Assembly: GCA_944390085.1 (NCBI GenBank) | Contig: CALXOT010000060.1 | Coordinates: 1 to 46,695 of the forward strand | Direction of reading: 5' to 3' | DNA: 46,695 bases | Source of the DNA: an uncultured Succinivibrionaceae bacterium | GTDB lineage: Bacteria; Pseudomonadota; Gammaproteobacteria; Enterobacterales; Succinivibrionaceae | Shown here: positions 33,498 through 43,350 of the stretch, piece after piece | Position numbering within the stretch: position 1 is the first letter of the stretch | Layout of the letters: the number at the start of each line of letters is the position of its first letter | Position numbers and translations under genes: made by a program | Notes under the pieces: generated by a model | Told to the model about the DNA's origin: nothing | Databases searched by the model: none | Seen by the model: only the letters and a program-made list of their open reading frames with translations

Positions 33498-33732
33498 CTA
33501 GGATCTATGCCAGGCTGAAAGCTGCCCTTTTGGCTAATTTTCTGTGCAAACACAGCATGGAAAAAAGCTGATCTCATCAGGAAAACAGCGGTAATCATCA
33601 CCTGGCATAAGAAACAAGGCATAGAAAAACAAGTAAGGTTACAAAACTGTACAAAACCGTACGGCAGATAACTGGATCGGACTACGCGAACCATAAACAA
33701 TAAGAAACAGTAAGAACAGTAAGGAACAAGGC

Positions 33733-34782
33733 ATGTCACCTGCACATTTAGATAAAAAACAGCTGTTCAATCCCCAGGGCAGCACCGACACCCGTAAAGG
33801 CAGCATCCTGAGCGGCAATTGCACCAACCTCAATGACTTCAATCATATGAAATACCCCTGGGCTTCCCAGTGGTACCGGCAGGCCATGAATAATTTCTGG
33901 ATCCCAGAGGAGATCAATTTGACCCAGGATCTTAAGGACTATCAGCATCTTACTGCTGCGCAGAAACGGGCCTATGACAAGACCTTAAGCTTCCTTATTT
34001 TCCTGGATTCACTGCAAACTGCCAATTTGCCGCGGCTTACACAGTATGTCACCTTAAGTGAAATCTGCCTGTGCCTGAATATCCAGACCTTTCAGGAAAG
34101 CGTGCATTCGCAAAGCTACAGCTATATGCTCGACAGTATCGTAAGCCCGGCTGAGCGCAGTGCCATCCTCTATCAGTGGAAGGATGATCCGAGGCTGCTT
34201 GCCCGCAATACCTTTATAGGCTCCCTGTATAACGAATTTGACCGCAGGCAGGATGAAGTAAGCTTCGTGAAGGTACTGATGGCCAACTATATTTTAGAAG
34301 GCATTTATTTTTACTCAGGTTTCGCCTTTTTCTACAATTTAAGCCGCCAGGGGCTGATGCCCGGATCTGCCCAGGAAATCCGCTATATCAACCGTGATGA
34401 AAACACCCATTTATGGCTGTTTCGCAACATCCTTACTGATCTGAAGGCAGAAAGGCCGGATCTGTTCACGCCAGAGCTTGAGCAGGAACTGCTTGCCATG
34501 CTGCGTGAGGGAGTGGAACAGGAAATTGCCTGGAGCCACTACGTAATCGGGGATGACATCCCTGGGCTTAACAGTGCCATGTTATCTGATTACCTTCATT
34601 ACCTGGGCAATTTGCGCTGGCAAAGCCTGGGACATCCGCCCTATGCCCCGCAACAGGCCACAGAACCGTCTTCCATGGCCTGGGTGGCACAGTACGCGGA
34701 TGCCAATCTGGTAAAAACTGACTTTTTTGAGGCCAAGAGCACTGCCTACGCCAAAAGTACGGCTCTGCTTGATGATCTCTAA
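33733..34782 (+). CDS. nrdB: Class I ribonucleotide reductase, beta subunit
   Basis: NrdB holds the metal centre and radical that start catalysis in NrdA. All expected ligands are visible in the 349-aa sequence: D92 (LDSLQ), E122 and H125 (QESVHSQSY), E189 (ILEGIYFY), E223 and H226 (RDENTH). The radical-site tyrosine is kept (Y129, equivalent to E. coli Y122), so it is of the tyrosyl-radical type and not the Phe-type class Ic. AAGGAACAAGG precedes the ATG. The enzyme needs oxygen for radical formation in known relatives, which is notable next to a fumarate-respiration operon. A stem-loop follows the stop. Confidence 0.95.
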   Translation: MSPAHLDKKQLFNPQGSTDTRKGSILSGNCTNLNDFNHMKYPWASQWYRQAMNNFWIPEEINLTQDLKDYQHLTAAQKRAYDKTLSFLIFLDSLQTANLPRLTQYVTLSEICLCLNIQTFQESVHSQSYSYMLDSIVSPAERSAILYQWKDDPRLLARNTFIGSLYNEFDRRQDEVSFVKVLMANYILEGIYFYSGFAFFYNLSRQGLMPGSAQEIRYINRDENTHLWLFRNILTDLKAERPDLFTPELEQELLAMLREGVEQEIAWSHYVIGDDIPGLNSAMLSDYLHYLGNLRWQSLGHPPYAPQQATEPSSMAWVAQYADANLVKTDFFEAKSTAYAKSTALLDDL

Positions 34783-34796
34783 ATTGAGGAAAGCTG

Positions 34797-34821
34797 CCAG
34801 GGGCTGCTACGCTGCCCCTGG
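34797..34821 (+). terminator. Hairpin after nrdB
   Basis: An 8-bp perfect stem CCAGGGGC/GCCCCTGG (34797-34804 with 34814-34821) lies 15 bases after the nrdB stop. The U tract is missing, so termination may be weak or Rho-assisted. Confidence 0.5.
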
Positions 34822-35009
34822 TACCAGTTATCACCACGCCCCCCTAGCCAACAGCCTGGGGCATAATGCAAAGCTGCGCTTTTCTGGCACAATTTCTCTA
34901 ATCAAAGCCAGCACAGAGCCCTGAGCTTTTAATTTATAATGCTTCAGATACCTATAGGAAAATTTCTGTAAGCGGCAAAAGCTGCCAGCCTGATACCGGA
35001 GATCTTAAA

Positions 35010-35849
35010 ATGCCCCTGTTTTCCACCCTGCTTTATGTCGCACAGCGCCTGACCCCACTTAGCACCTTAACCTATCTGTCGGCTAAGCTGACTGATGCCA
35101 AGGCAGGACGCTTCACGCAATTTTTAATTAAATGCTTCATCAAGGAATTTAAGATTGATCTGAGCGAATGTGCTGATCCTGAGCCCAGCCATTATGAAAC
35201 CTTCAATCAGTTTTTTACCCGCAAATTAAAGGACGGGGCGCGCCCGGTAGGTCCAGCCTGCCTGGTGATGCCGGCTGACGGCACCTTAGGGCAGGCCGGG
35301 GCAGTGCGCGAGGGACGCCTGATTCAGGCCAAGGGCATTGACTATTCCCTGCTCTCATTGATTGGCGGGCTGCGCCAGGATGCTGCTGTTTATGCAAACG
35401 GCTGGTATGCCACCGTTTACCTCTCCCCGGCCAACTATCACCGGGTGCACATTCCTGCAGATGGCAGACTGCTAAAGACCATCCATATCCCCGGCCGCCT
35501 CTTCCCGGTGGGCAAGCGCAACATTTCCCATATGCCGGATCTTTATACCAAGAACGAGCGCCTGGTCTGCATCTTTGAAGGCAGTTTCGGTCCCTTTGCC
35601 GTGATCTTAGTGGGGGCGGCTCTTGTGGGCAGCATTGCCACAGTGTGGGGAGGTACCGTGGTGCGCCGGCAGAACATTGAAGTCACATATTTTAAGGACA
35701 GGCAGCTGTGCTTTAAAAAGGGAGATGAAATCGGCCTGTTCAAATACGGATCCACCGTAATTACGCTATGGCCGGGATCGGCCCCGGCGCCCCTGGCTAG
35801 CCTTTATGCCGGACAAACGGTGTACTGCTCATCAGATCTCTCACAATAG
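35010..35849 (+). CDS. psd: Phosphatidylserine decarboxylase proenzyme
   Basis: Psd makes phosphatidylethanolamine from phosphatidylserine at the inner membrane. The proenzyme cleaves itself between Gly and Ser so that the Ser becomes the pyruvoyl cofactor. The usual LGST site is YGST here, with the cut at G247/S248 (FKYGSTVITLWP). Other family blocks are NQFFTRKLKDGARP, MPADGTLGQAG with the catalytic Asp, YLSPANYHRVHIPADG with the catalytic His, and FPVGKRNI. The 279-aa length is normal. GGAG lies 9 bases before the ATG. Its stop codon is inside a terminator stem. Confidence 0.95.
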   Translation: MPLFSTLLYVAQRLTPLSTLTYLSAKLTDAKAGRFTQFLIKCFIKEFKIDLSECADPEPSHYETFNQFFTRKLKDGARPVGPACLVMPADGTLGQAGAVREGRLIQAKGIDYSLLSLIGGLRQDAAVYANGWYATVYLSPANYHRVHIPADGRLLKTIHIPGRLFPVGKRNISHMPDLYTKNERLVCIFEGSFGPFAVILVGAALVGSIATVWGGTVVRRQNIEVTYFKDRQLCFKKGDEIGLFKYGSTVITLWPGSAPAPLASLYAGQTVYCSSDLSQ

Positions 35850-35887
35850 CCTTAAGGCGCATCAGAGCTTAGTTTGCGGCTATTTTT
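35845..35887 (+). terminator. psd terminator overlapping the stop codon
   Basis: AATAGCC (35845-35851, containing the TAG stop) pairs with GGCTATT (35878-35884), and an inner GCGCA/TGCG stem may extend it. A TTT run follows. Confidence 0.55.
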
Positions 35888-36026
35888 CGTCCAGAAATTT
35901 AGCCGCCGTCACGATAATTTTTTTCAAATTTCAGTTATACTAAAACTGTTTTTTGCTTGCTGTTTTAAAGCCAGCGGTGGGAGCTATTGTCCCGACCCTA
36001 CTGACTTTTAAGCTTAGGAGATACAC

Positions 36027-37850
36027 GTGGAAAAAATTCAAACTGACGTTGCGATCGTCGGTGCGGGCGGTTCCGGTCTGCGCGCTGCCATTGCAGTAGC
36101 CCAGGCAAATCCCTCGCTTCGCATTGCACTCATTTCCAAAGTCTACCCGATGCGCAGTCATACCGTAGCCGCAGAAGGCGGTGCAGCCGGCGTGATCCGC
36201 GATGATGACTCATATCAGAAGCACTTTGAGGATACCGTAGCCGGCGGCGACTGGCTGTGCGAGCAGGACGTAGTTGAGTATTTCGTCCGCCACACCACCG
36301 AAGAGCTGTTCCAGTTAGAGCACTGGGGCTGCCCGTGGAGCCGCAAGCCCGACGGTGACGTAAACGTCCGCCGTTTCGGCGGCATGAAGGTGCCCCGCAC
36401 CTGGTTCGCCGCTGACAAATCCGGCTTCCACATGCTGCATACCTTATTCCAGGCTTCCATCCAGTTCCCGTCCATTACCCGCTTCGACGAGCACTTTGTG
36501 CTTGATCTGTTAGTTGAGGAGGGCGTCTGCCGTGGTGTGGTCTGCTACGATCTGCAAAACGGTGTCTTCCGCCAGATCAATGCCAAGTCAGTGGTTATAG
36601 CTACCGGCGGTGCCGGCCGTGCCTATATCTTCAATACTGACGGCGGTATCGTTACCGGTGACGGTATTGCCCTGGCCTACCGCCACGGCGTGCCTATCCG
36701 CGACATGGAGTTCGTGCAGTACCACCCGACCGGCCTGCTGGGCTGCGGCATTCTGATGACCGAAGGCTGCCGCGGTGAAGGTGGCGTGCTCTATAACAAG
36801 GATCACTACCGCTATCTGCAGGATTACGGCTTAGGCCCTGAGACCCCGGTTGGCCATCCGAAGAACAAGTACATGGAATTAGGCCCGCGTGACCGCGTCT
36901 CCCAGGCTTTCTGGCAGGAGTCCAAGAAAGGCCGTACCATTAAGTATCCTTTGGGCGAGGCCGTACACTTAGACCTGACCCACTTAGGTGAGAAATACCT
37001 GCACGAGCGTCTGCCGCTTATCTGCGAGCTGGCTCAGACCTATTCCGGTGTTGACCCGGTCAAGCAGCCGGTACCGGTACGTCCGGTGGTGCACTACACC
37101 ATGGGCGGTATTGAGACTGACGGCAAGACCGCCACCCGCATGCCTGGCCTGTATGCCGCCGGCGAATGCGCTTCCGTGGGTATCCACGGCGCTAACCGCT
37201 TAGGCTCCAACTCCTTAGTTGAGACCGTGGTGTTCGGTAAGGTCGCAGGCGATGAGGCTGCCAAGCGTGCTGAGTCCTTAAAGGACTTTGACAGCAAGGA
37301 GCTTGACCGTCAGGCTGCCGAGGCTGAGAAGCGTGCTCTGTCCCTGTTTGACGTGCAGGGTGGTGAGTCTCAGTATCAGGTGCGCACTGACATGGGCGAG
37401 AGCATGGAAAAGGGTGTCGGCATTTACCGTGAAGAGACCACCATGCTGGAGACCATTGAGGTCTTAAAGAAGTGCAAGGAACGCTACAAGCACATCCCGC
37501 TGACCGACAGAGGCCGCGTCTTTAACACCGAGTGGATGAATTTAATTGAGCTGGGATACACCTTAGACTGCGCTCAAACCATGGTTTACTCCGCTATCAA
37601 CCGTAAGGAATCCCGCGGTTCCCATCAGCGTCTTGACGGCCCGAACGGCGCCTACACTCAGCGTGATGACAAGAAGTTCTTAAAGCACTCCCTTGCCATT
37701 CTGAACAAGGAAACCGGCCTGCCCGATATTTCCCTGAGCGATGTCAAGATCACCACCTTCCAGCCGGCCAAGCGCGTATACGGCGCTGAAGCTGAGGCCG
37801 CGGAAGCTGCAAAACAGGCAAAGGCAAAGGCTAAGGAGGCTGCTAAATAA
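36027..37850 (+). CDS. frdA: Fumarate reductase flavoprotein subunit
   Basis: FrdA reduces fumarate to succinate on the cytoplasmic face of the membrane complex. The GTG start at 36027 follows TAGGAG by 6 bases; E. coli frdA also uses GTG. The FAD-binding [10 protein letters not shown] is at 11-20. The covalent-FAD histidine is H45 ([11 protein letters not shown]). Substrate-site blocks QYHPTG, HYTMGGI and [13 protein letters not shown] are intact. The 607-aa protein ends in an Ala/Lys-rich tail of about 20 residues not found in E. coli FrdA. A TATACT at 35936-35941 may be the -10 of the operon; no convincing -35 or FNR box was seen. Its codon use is strongly biased, suggesting high expression. 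Confidence 0.97.
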   Translation: MEKIQTDVAIVGAGGSGLRAAIAVAQANPSLRIALISKVYPMRSHTVAAEGGAAGVIRDDDSYQKHFEDTVAGGDWLCEQDVVEYFVRHTTEELFQLEHWGCPWSRKPDGDVNVRRFGGMKVPRTWFAADKSGFHMLHTLFQASIQFPSITRFDEHFVLDLLVEEGVCRGVVCYDLQNGVFRQINAKSVVIATGGAGRAYIFNTDGGIVTGDGIALAYRHGVPIRDMEFVQYHPTGLLGCGILMTEGCRGEGGVLYNKDHYRYLQDYGLGPETPVGHPKNKYMELGPRDRVSQAFWQESKKGRTIKYPLGEAVHLDLTHLGEKYLHERLPLICELAQTYSGVDPVKQPVPVRPVVHYTMGGIETDGKTATRMPGLYAAGECASVGIHGANRLGSNSLVETVVFGKVAGDEAAKRAESLKDFDSKELDRQAAEAEKRALSLFDVQGGESQYQVRTDMGESMEKGVGIYREETTMLETIEVLKKCKERYKHIPLTDRGRVFNTEWMNLIELGYTLDCAQTMVYSAINRKESRGSHQRLDGPNGAYTQRDDKKFLKHSLAILNKETGLPDISLSDVKITTFQPAKRVYGAEAEAAEAAKQAKAKAKEAAK

Positions 37851-38602
37851 TGGAACAGTCAGCTAAGAAAACCATGAAGATCACCGTGGTGCGCTACCGT
37901 CCGGAGCAGGACGACAAGCCCTGGGAGCAGACTTTTGATGTTCCCTATATCCACGAGACTTCAGTATTAGAGGCTCTTTTCTACATTAAGGATCACTTTG
38001 AGCCTTCCCTGTCCTTCCGCTGGTCCTGCCGCATGGCAGTCTGCGGTTCCTGCGGCATGATGGTAAACGGCGTGCCGCACCTGGCCTGCAAGACCTTCCT
38101 GCGTGACTACGAAGGCAAGAGCCTGCACATCGCTCCGCTGGATAACTTCCCGATTGAGCGCGATCTGGTAGTCGATATCTCTGATCTGATTGAGAAGATT
38201 GAGCGCATCAAGCCTTACATCATCCCGGCAGAGAAGGATCGCAATATGCCTTTGACCAAGGCCTATCGCCAGACCCCGCAGCAGATGGAAGCTTACCGGC
38301 AGTTCGCACAGTGCATCAACTGTGGCTGCTGCTATGCTGCCTGCCCGCAGTACAAGCTCAACAAGGACTTCATCGGTCCGGCCGCACTGACCCTGCTGTA
38401 CCGCTACAACATCGACAACCGCGACGGCGGCAAGGCTCTGCGCATGCCGTACATGAACGCGGAGGAAGGCGTGTGGAGCTGCACTTCAGTGGGCTATTGC
38501 TCTGAGGTCTGCCCTAAACACGTTGATCCGTCCGCCGCCTTACTGCTCGGCAAGAAGATGAGCGCGACTGATTACGTCATCAGAATGTTTAAGCCGGAGT
38601 AA
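37850..38602 (+). CDS. frdB: Fumarate reductase iron-sulfur subunit
   Basis: FrdB carries electrons from menaquinol at FrdCD to the FrdA flavin. The three cluster motifs are complete: [2Fe-2S] [10 protein letters not shown] with a distal LAC, [4Fe-4S] [12 protein letters not shown], and [3Fe-4S] [17 protein letters not shown]. The ATG overlaps the frdA stop as TAATG, ensuring coupled synthesis. The 250-aa length is normal. Confidence 0.97.
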   Translation: MEQSAKKTMKITVVRYRPEQDDKPWEQTFDVPYIHETSVLEALFYIKDHFEPSLSFRWSCRMAVCGSCGMMVNGVPHLACKTFLRDYEGKSLHIAPLDNFPIERDLVVDISDLIEKIERIKPYIIPAEKDRNMPLTKAYRQTPQQMEAYRQFAQCINCGCCYAACPQYKLNKDFIGPAALTLLYRYNIDNRDGGKALRMPYMNAEEGVWSCTSVGYCSEVCPKHVDPSAALLLGKKMSATDYVIRMFKPE

Positions 38603-38606
38603 GAGA

Positions 38607-39059
38607 ATGAGCGAAGTAAAATCCTATCGTAAGCCCTACAATCCTAAGGTAGAGTGGAACTGGTGGACTAAGGTTCCGTATCTCACCCGCTACATGCTGC
38701 GTGAGGGAACCTGTGTGATGGCCTTATTCGTCAGCTGCGAGCTGATCTTAGGTATCTTCCTGTTTGCCATGTGCAACTTTGTGGACAATCCGACTGACGC
38801 GGATGTGGCTCCCTATCTGTGGTGGGTCAACTCCTTTGTCGGCAATCCGTTCGTGATGCTGCTGAACTTAGCAGCCTTAGGTGCAACCTTATTCCATGCC
38901 GTGACCTTCTTCGCCTTAATGCCGAAGTCCATGCGCGTGTTCATGAATAAGAACACCACCGATCTGGTACCGGATATGTTCATGCTGGGTGCCTGCTACG
39001 GCGCGCTGGCTGGCTGCACTCTGGTGATCTTAATCGTGGCCTTTGCCACCATCCCTTAA
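38607..39059 (+). CDS. frdC: Fumarate reductase membrane anchor subunit C
   Basis: FrdC is one of two hydrophobic anchors that bind menaquinol. It aligns by eye with E. coli FrdC: RKPY, TWWxK-like WNWWTKVPYLTRYMLREGT, ELILGIF, NPFVMLLNLAALGATLFHA and a last helix. Three membrane helices are visible in 150 aa. GGAG precedes the ATG, which lies 4 bases after the frdB stop. Confidence 0.93.
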   Translation: MSEVKSYRKPYNPKVEWNWWTKVPYLTRYMLREGTCVMALFVSCELILGIFLFAMCNFVDNPTDADVAPYLWWVNSFVGNPFVMLLNLAALGATLFHAVTFFALMPKSMRVFMNKNTTDLVPDMFMLGACYGALAGCTLVILIVAFATIP

Positions 39060-39072
39060 TAGGAGGCATAAG

Positions 39073-39444
39073 ATGCATTCACCCCGTTCAGACGAACCTA
39101 TTTACTGGCTGCTCTTTGGCGCTGGCGGTATGGTCCTGGGCATCGTGGTTCCCTCGGTGCTGCTGGTACTGCTTGCTGCCGGTTTTGCCTCCCCTGATGC
39201 CCAGCACGGACTTTTGTCCTTCGCTCAGGTAAAGGGTCTGCTTGGCAACTGGTTCATGGCTCTGTGCCTGTTTGGCACTATTTTCCTGACTGTGTGGCAT
39301 GCCTGCCATCGCATTTACCACACATTGCATGACTTAACTGTGCATGTGACCAAGCTGCATTTCTTCACCTTCTACGGTTTAGCTGCAGCTCTGTCCTTTG
39401 CATGCCTGGCGCTGCAGTTCTTAATCTACTGCAAGCTGTTCTAA
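39073..39444 (+). CDS. frdD: Fumarate reductase membrane anchor subunit D
   Basis: ATG 39073 is chosen because a full AGGAGG lies 7 bases upstream; the in-frame extension to 39043 overlaps frdC and lacks homology. The 123-aa protein begins RSDEPIYWLLFGAGGM, as in E. coli FrdD (SDEPVFWGLFGAGGM type), and has three membrane helices with an HACHRIYHTLHDL segment. It completes the quinol site with FrdC. The operon ends at a strong terminator. Confidence 0.93.
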   Translation: MHSPRSDEPIYWLLFGAGGMVLGIVVPSVLLVLLAAGFASPDAQHGLLSFAQVKGLLGNWFMALCLFGTIFLTVWHACHRIYHTLHDLTVHVTKLHFFTFYGLAAALSFACLALQFLIYCKLF

Positions 39445-39462
39445 GCTCAAAGCAATCAACAG

Positions 39463-39485
39463 GAGCGGGGGCACCCCCGCTCTTT
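39463..39485 (+). terminator. Strong rho-independent terminator of frdABCD
   Basis: A GC-rich stem of nine complementary bases (39463-39471 with 39474-39482) is closed by a very short loop and followed by TTTGCATTTTTG. The 294 bases from here to pykF contain no gene; a small CCTAAG/CTTAGG stem lies at 39521-39537. Confidence 0.85.
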
Positions 39486-39709
39486 GCATTTTTGCCCCGT
39501 CAAAATCTGCGCCAGCCTGCCCTAAGCCAGCCTTAGGACCACCGCTTTTACAAGATCTTCATTAAATTCATCTGATCTCTTAAAAAATCAACTTACCAAA
39601 CGCGGCATAAGATGAAAATAAGCTCAGAAAAAAGCCCTAACAAGTGATCATATGACCAAAAATTTTTTATCGATCTTCATCACAATTTCACAGAGAAAAG
39701 CGCGCTTTT

Positions 39710-39718
39710 TGCTATAAT
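39710..39718 (+). promoter_or_regulatory. Extended -10 promoter of pykF
   Basis: TGCTATAAT provides a perfect -10 hexamer (39713-39718) with an extended TGn, flanked by CGCGC/GCGCG runs. No good -35 is present at 16-18 bp; TTCACA lies at 20 bp. It is 72 bases upstream of the pykF start. Confidence 0.55.
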
Positions 39719-39789
39719 GCGCGCGAAAAAATCATAGAGCATTAGAGGTGACGCAGCAAAGGGCGCACCACCTTAGAGGGGACTTATCT

Positions 39790-41211
39790 GTGTTAAAGAA
39801 AACTAAAATGGTCTGCACCATCGGCCCCAAGTCTGAGCCGCGTGAAATCATGGAGCAATTGCTCAACAGTGGCATGAATGTCATGCGCCTGAATTTCTCC
39901 CACGGCGACTTTGAGGAGCACGGCGGACGCATTACCAATCTTGAGAACATCATGCGTGATACCGGCCATATCTTTGCGGTACTGCTTGATACCCGCGGCC
40001 CTGAGATCAGAACCTGCACCTTAGACGGCGGCCAGGACATACAGTTAGTTACCGGTCAGAAAATCACCATCACCACTGACAGCACTGTGGTAGGTAACCG
40101 CGAGCGCATTGCCGTCAACTATAAGGATCTGGCCAAGGACTTAAAGGAAGGCGATACCGTACTGCTTGATGATGGCCTCATCGCCCTCAAAGTGCTTTCC
40201 ACTGACGGTCACGAAGTGCAGTGCGAAGTGCTCAACAACGGCAGCCTGGGTGAAAAGAAAGGTGTAAACCTGCCCAACACCCACATCACCATGCCTTTCC
40301 TGTCTGAGCACGACAAGAACGATCTACTCTTTGGCATCAAGCGCGGGGTGGATTTCGTAGCTGCTTCCTTTACCCGCAACCGCCGCGACGTGCTGGATAT
40401 CCGCGAGTTTTTAGATGCCAATGGCGGCAACGACATCAAGATCATCGCCAAGATTGAAAACCAGGAAGGCCTCGATAATTTCGAGGAGATTTTAGAGAGT
40501 GCTGACGGCATCATGGTGGCCCGTGGCGATCTGGGCGTGGAAATCCCGGTTCAGGAAGTGATCTTTGCCCAGAAGCACATCATCAAGCGCTGCAATGAAG
40601 AAGGCAAGATTGTCATCACTGCCACGCAGATGCTCGACTCCATGATCAAGAACCCGCGCCCGACCCGTGCTGAGGCCGGTGACGTGGCCAATGCCATTTT
40701 AGACGGTACCGATGCGGTTATGCTGTCAGGCGAATCTGCCAAGGGCAAGTACCCGCTAGAGGCCGTGCGCACCATGGCCACCATCTGCCTGCGCACCGAT
40801 CGCGAGGTGGAGCCGCGCTTAAGCCGTGCCAAGCTTGCCAAGTCCGGTACCGCAGCCATTACCGATGCCATCTGCCAGGGTGTGGTCGAAACCACTGAGA
40901 ACCTCAATATCCCCCTCATCGTGGTGGCCACCGAGCACGGTTCATCCCCGCGTGCCCTGCGCAAGTTCTTCCCGCATGCCCACATTCTGGCGCTGACCCC
41001 GCACATGCGCACTGCCCGCCAGCTGTGCCTGGTACGCGGCGTGATCCCCAAGCTGGTCAAGCGCATCAACTCCACTGACGAGTTCTTTGCCTTGGGCAAG
41101 CGCCTAGCTCTGGAAACCGGTCTGGCCAAGAGCGGCGACAATATCGTCATGGTATCCGGTGCCTTAGTGCCCTCCGGCACCACCAATACCTTCTCGCTGC
41201 ACACCATCTAA
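39790..41211 (+). CDS. pykF: Pyruvate kinase (type I, PykF-like)
   Basis: PykF converts phosphoenolpyruvate and ADP to pyruvate and ATP. GTG 39790 is chosen: it gives (M)[16 protein letters not shown], matching E. coli MKKTKIVCTIGPKT, with GAGGGG 8 bases upstream. The upstream in-frame GTG 39748 adds 14 unrelated residues. The 473-aa protein has [22 protein letters not shown], the active-site block [13 protein letters not shown] and [12 protein letters not shown]. The C-terminal effector domain is complete ([20 protein letters not shown]). It competes with the PEP-carboxylating route that would feed fumarate to the adjacent frd operon. Confidence 0.96.
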   Translation: MLKKTKMVCTIGPKSEPREIMEQLLNSGMNVMRLNFSHGDFEEHGGRITNLENIMRDTGHIFAVLLDTRGPEIRTCTLDGGQDIQLVTGQKITITTDSTVVGNRERIAVNYKDLAKDLKEGDTVLLDDGLIALKVLSTDGHEVQCEVLNNGSLGEKKGVNLPNTHITMPFLSEHDKNDLLFGIKRGVDFVAASFTRNRRDVLDIREFLDANGGNDIKIIAKIENQEGLDNFEEILESADGIMVARGDLGVEIPVQEVIFAQKHIIKRCNEEGKIVITATQMLDSMIKNPRPTRAEAGDVANAILDGTDAVMLSGESAKGKYPLEAVRTMATICLRTDREVEPRLSRAKLAKSGTAAITDAICQGVVETTENLNIPLIVVATEHGSSPRALRKFFPHAHILALTPHMRTARQLCLVRGVIPKLVKRINSTDEFFALGKRLALETGLAKSGDNIVMVSGALVPSGTTNTFSLHTI

Positions 41212-41224
41212 GCGCAGCGCCCAT

Positions 41225-41278
41225 AGCCCTCGCCTGGACCTTATACCAAAGCTCACAAGGCGGGGGCTGTTGCTTTTT
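41225..41278 (+). terminator. pykF terminator
   Basis: An 11-bp arm AGCCCTCGCCT (41225-41235) pairs with AGGCGGGGGCT (41258-41268, one U-G pair) around a 22-base loop and is followed by GTTGCTTTTTC. Confidence 0.75.
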
Positions 41279-41440
41279 CAAGGAGCAAAAGTAATAGGGC
41301 AGCCTGCCCTTTTCCCCCCCCAGCCTGCACAGACTGATCCTGCAAAATAAGGTGACTTACTGTAAGCGCCATACAGCCGTGCGCCCAGTTCCTTGGCGGT
41401 CCCCCTGCCGGCATAACCGGCACAATTTGTCAAACCAGCC

Positions 41441-42694
41441 TCAGTTCCCTTCGTCAAGAAAAAGTTCCAGCACACTGTTTAACATCAACCGCCCCTTGCT
41501 GGTAACGCTAAAACTTTGTCCGTCCTGAGCAAATTCAATTAAACCAAACCCCTGAGCCTGTTGCAGTTTGTCCCGGACAGCGAGCGCAAAATTAAGTCCG
41601 GTCAGAGCCTCAAAATCAGCTACCGCCACCGGCTCAAACAGTCGCAGGCGGTTTAGCATGAACTCAAAGGGCAAATCCTCAGGGTCCACCTGCTGGTAAG
41701 GAGCGCCCCCTGCAGCTAGCTGTTCCACATAGGCCTCAGGGAGAGCAGCATTGGCCCGGCGCCATACCTTTACCTGACGGCCCTGACGGTTGCCGTCCGC
41801 CTTTCCGGCAGAGCCACGGGCAGTAAGCTTGGAGTGAGCCCCTGCCCCCAGTCCCAGATAATCGCCAAAACGCCAGTAGTTTTCATTGTGCACACAGTGT
41901 CGCTCCCGGGTAAAGGCAGAGATCTCATAACGTCTAAAGCCATGCTGTTCCAGCCTGTCAAAGCCTGCCTGTTCCATTTGCTCCAGCTCCTGCTCATCAG
42001 GCAGGCGCGGAGGATGCTTGCCAAAATAGCAGTCCTCCTCCAAAGTAAGCTCATACCAGGACAGATGGGTGGCATAGCGGGCAGCCTTATCCAGATCAGC
42101 AAGGGCCAGGCTGACATCCTGTCCAGGCAGGCCATGCATAATATCAAGGTTCAGGCGCTCAAAGCCCGCCTCACGCGCAGCTGCGGCCGAGCGCTCGGCC
42201 TGTGTACCGTCATGGATGCGCCCCAAGGCCTTCAGACAGCTATCATCAAAGCTCTGTACCCCAATGCTCAGTCGGTTGATGCCCAGGGACAGCAATTCCT
42301 TAAAATAGGCCTGATTGACAGCCGTCCCGGGATTTACCTCCATGCTCCACTCTGCATCCGGGGCAAAACTTAATTTTTCCCGCAGCAGCGTTAAAAAATC
42401 AGCCAGCTGCTCCAGATCCCACAGTGAAGGCGTGCCACCACCTAAAAAAAGCGAGATGATGGGGCGCTGTTCAATCAAGGGGGCATAGCGCTCCAAAAGC
42501 AGATTAAGCTCCTGCGCCAGTGCCTTTGTATAGCGGCCATCCCCGCCCCTTAAACCGGGCTTATTTTTAGGATAGGAATTAAAGTCACAGTACGGGCATT
42601 TCCTTTTGCAAAAAGGATAGTGCACATACACTGACAAGGGCACCAACTCAGGGACAGTCGCTTTACTGCACTTACCCGCTTCCATAAAGTTCAT
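41441..42694 (-). CDS. hemW: HemW-type radical SAM heme chaperone
   Basis: HemW belongs to the radical SAM coproporphyrinogen oxidase-like group and is thought to deliver heme to membrane enzymes rather than to oxidise coproporphyrinogen. The 417-aa protein has the cluster motif C29-x3-C33-x2-C36 (YPFCKRKCPYC), the SAM-binding GGGTPS, GVQSFDDSCLKALGR, and the HemW-specific HNENYW followed by GLGAGAHS. The C-terminal HemN-like domain is complete. Its ATG overlaps the rdgB stop as ATGA, as in many proteobacteria where rdgB and hemW are neighbours. There are about 20 extra residues before the core. Confidence 0.92.
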   Translation of the reverse strand: MNFMEAGKCSKATVPELVPLSVYVHYPFCKRKCPYCDFNSYPKNKPGLRGGDGRYTKALAQELNLLLERYAPLIEQRPIISLFLGGGTPSLWDLEQLADFLTLLREKLSFAPDAEWSMEVNPGTAVNQAYFKELLSLGINRLSIGVQSFDDSCLKALGRIHDGTQAERSAAAAREAGFERLNLDIMHGLPGQDVSLALADLDKAARYATHLSWYELTLEEDCYFGKHPPRLPDEQELEQMEQAGFDRLEQHGFRRYEISAFTRERHCVHNENYWRFGDYLGLGAGAHSKLTARGSAGKADGNRQGRQVKVWRRANAALPEAYVEQLAAGGAPYQQVDPEDLPFEFMLNRLRLFEPVAVADFEALTGLNFALAVRDKLQQAQGFGLIEFAQDGQSFSVTSKGRLMLNSVLELFLDEGN

Positions 42695-43350
42695 AAAGGA
42701 TAGATCTCAAGCAAGGCACACAGCTTCTTTAAAGCCCGCGCCCGGTGTGAAATCAGGTTCTTAATTTCCTCGGGCAATTGCGCTGCCGTAAATCCCCGGT
42801 TTTCCACCTCAAAGAGCGGATCATAGCCAAAACCGCCATTGCCCAGCGGCCGCTGTCCGATATAGCCATCCCAGGTCGCCACTGCCGTCAGGGGCAACGG
42901 ATCGTCGGCATGCCTGACCAGAGCCAGGGCACAAACATAATGCGCCCCGCGATCACAGCTTTGCGGATATGGCTCCAGCAACTTTAACAATTTGTCATTA
43001 TTGCCCTGATCGTCACCATGCACCCCACAAAAGCGCGCTGACAAAATGCCGGGCGCTCCGCCCAAGACATCCACACAGATGCCGGAATCATCAGCCAAAG
43101 CCGGCAGCCCGCTGACGGCTGCGGCATGTCTGGCCTTAAGCAGGGCATTTTCAATAAAGCTTTTACCAGTTTCCTCAGCCTCAGGAACATTAAACTCACG
43201 CTGTAGCTTCACCTCAAAGCCTAAGGGTGAGAGCATTTCCCCAAATTCACGGGCCTTGCCGGCATTATTCGAGGCCAGCACAAGCACGGTGGGCTTTAGC
43301 TTGGTATTTACCTGATCCTGCTTATTTTCTTGTACCTTAACTTGCTGCAT
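42691..43350 (-). CDS. rdgB: RdgB/HAM1 dITP/XTP pyrophosphatase
   Basis: RdgB removes non-canonical purine nucleotides (dITP, XTP) by hydrolysis to the monophosphate. Family blocks are all present in 219 aa: ASNNAGKAREF, the EEtG.SFIENALLKAR block, LADDSGICVD with the catalytic Asp, GGAPGILSARF, and GGFGYDPLF. About 20 polar residues precede the core. AGGA lies 10 bases before the ATG, and the gene overlaps the end of the upstream flavoprotein gene by 14 bases, so the three minus-strand genes form one operon. Xanthine nucleotides from the Xpt pathway could add to its workload. Confidence 0.94.
   Translation of the reverse strand: MQQVKVQENKQDQVNTKLKPTVLVLASNNAGKAREFGEMLSPLGFEVKLQREFNVPEAEETGKSFIENALLKARHAAAVSGLPALADDSGICVDVLGGAPGILSARFCGVHGDDQGNNDKLLKLLEPYPQSCDRGAHYVCALALVRHADDPLPLTAVATWDGYIGQRPLGNGGFGYDPLFEVENRGFTAAQLPEEIKNLISHRARALKKLCALLEIYPL

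Noticed and set aside
35936-36020. FNR box in front of frdA
   Set aside because: An anaerobic control site was expected, but no TTGAT-N4-ATCAA match was found near the likely -10.
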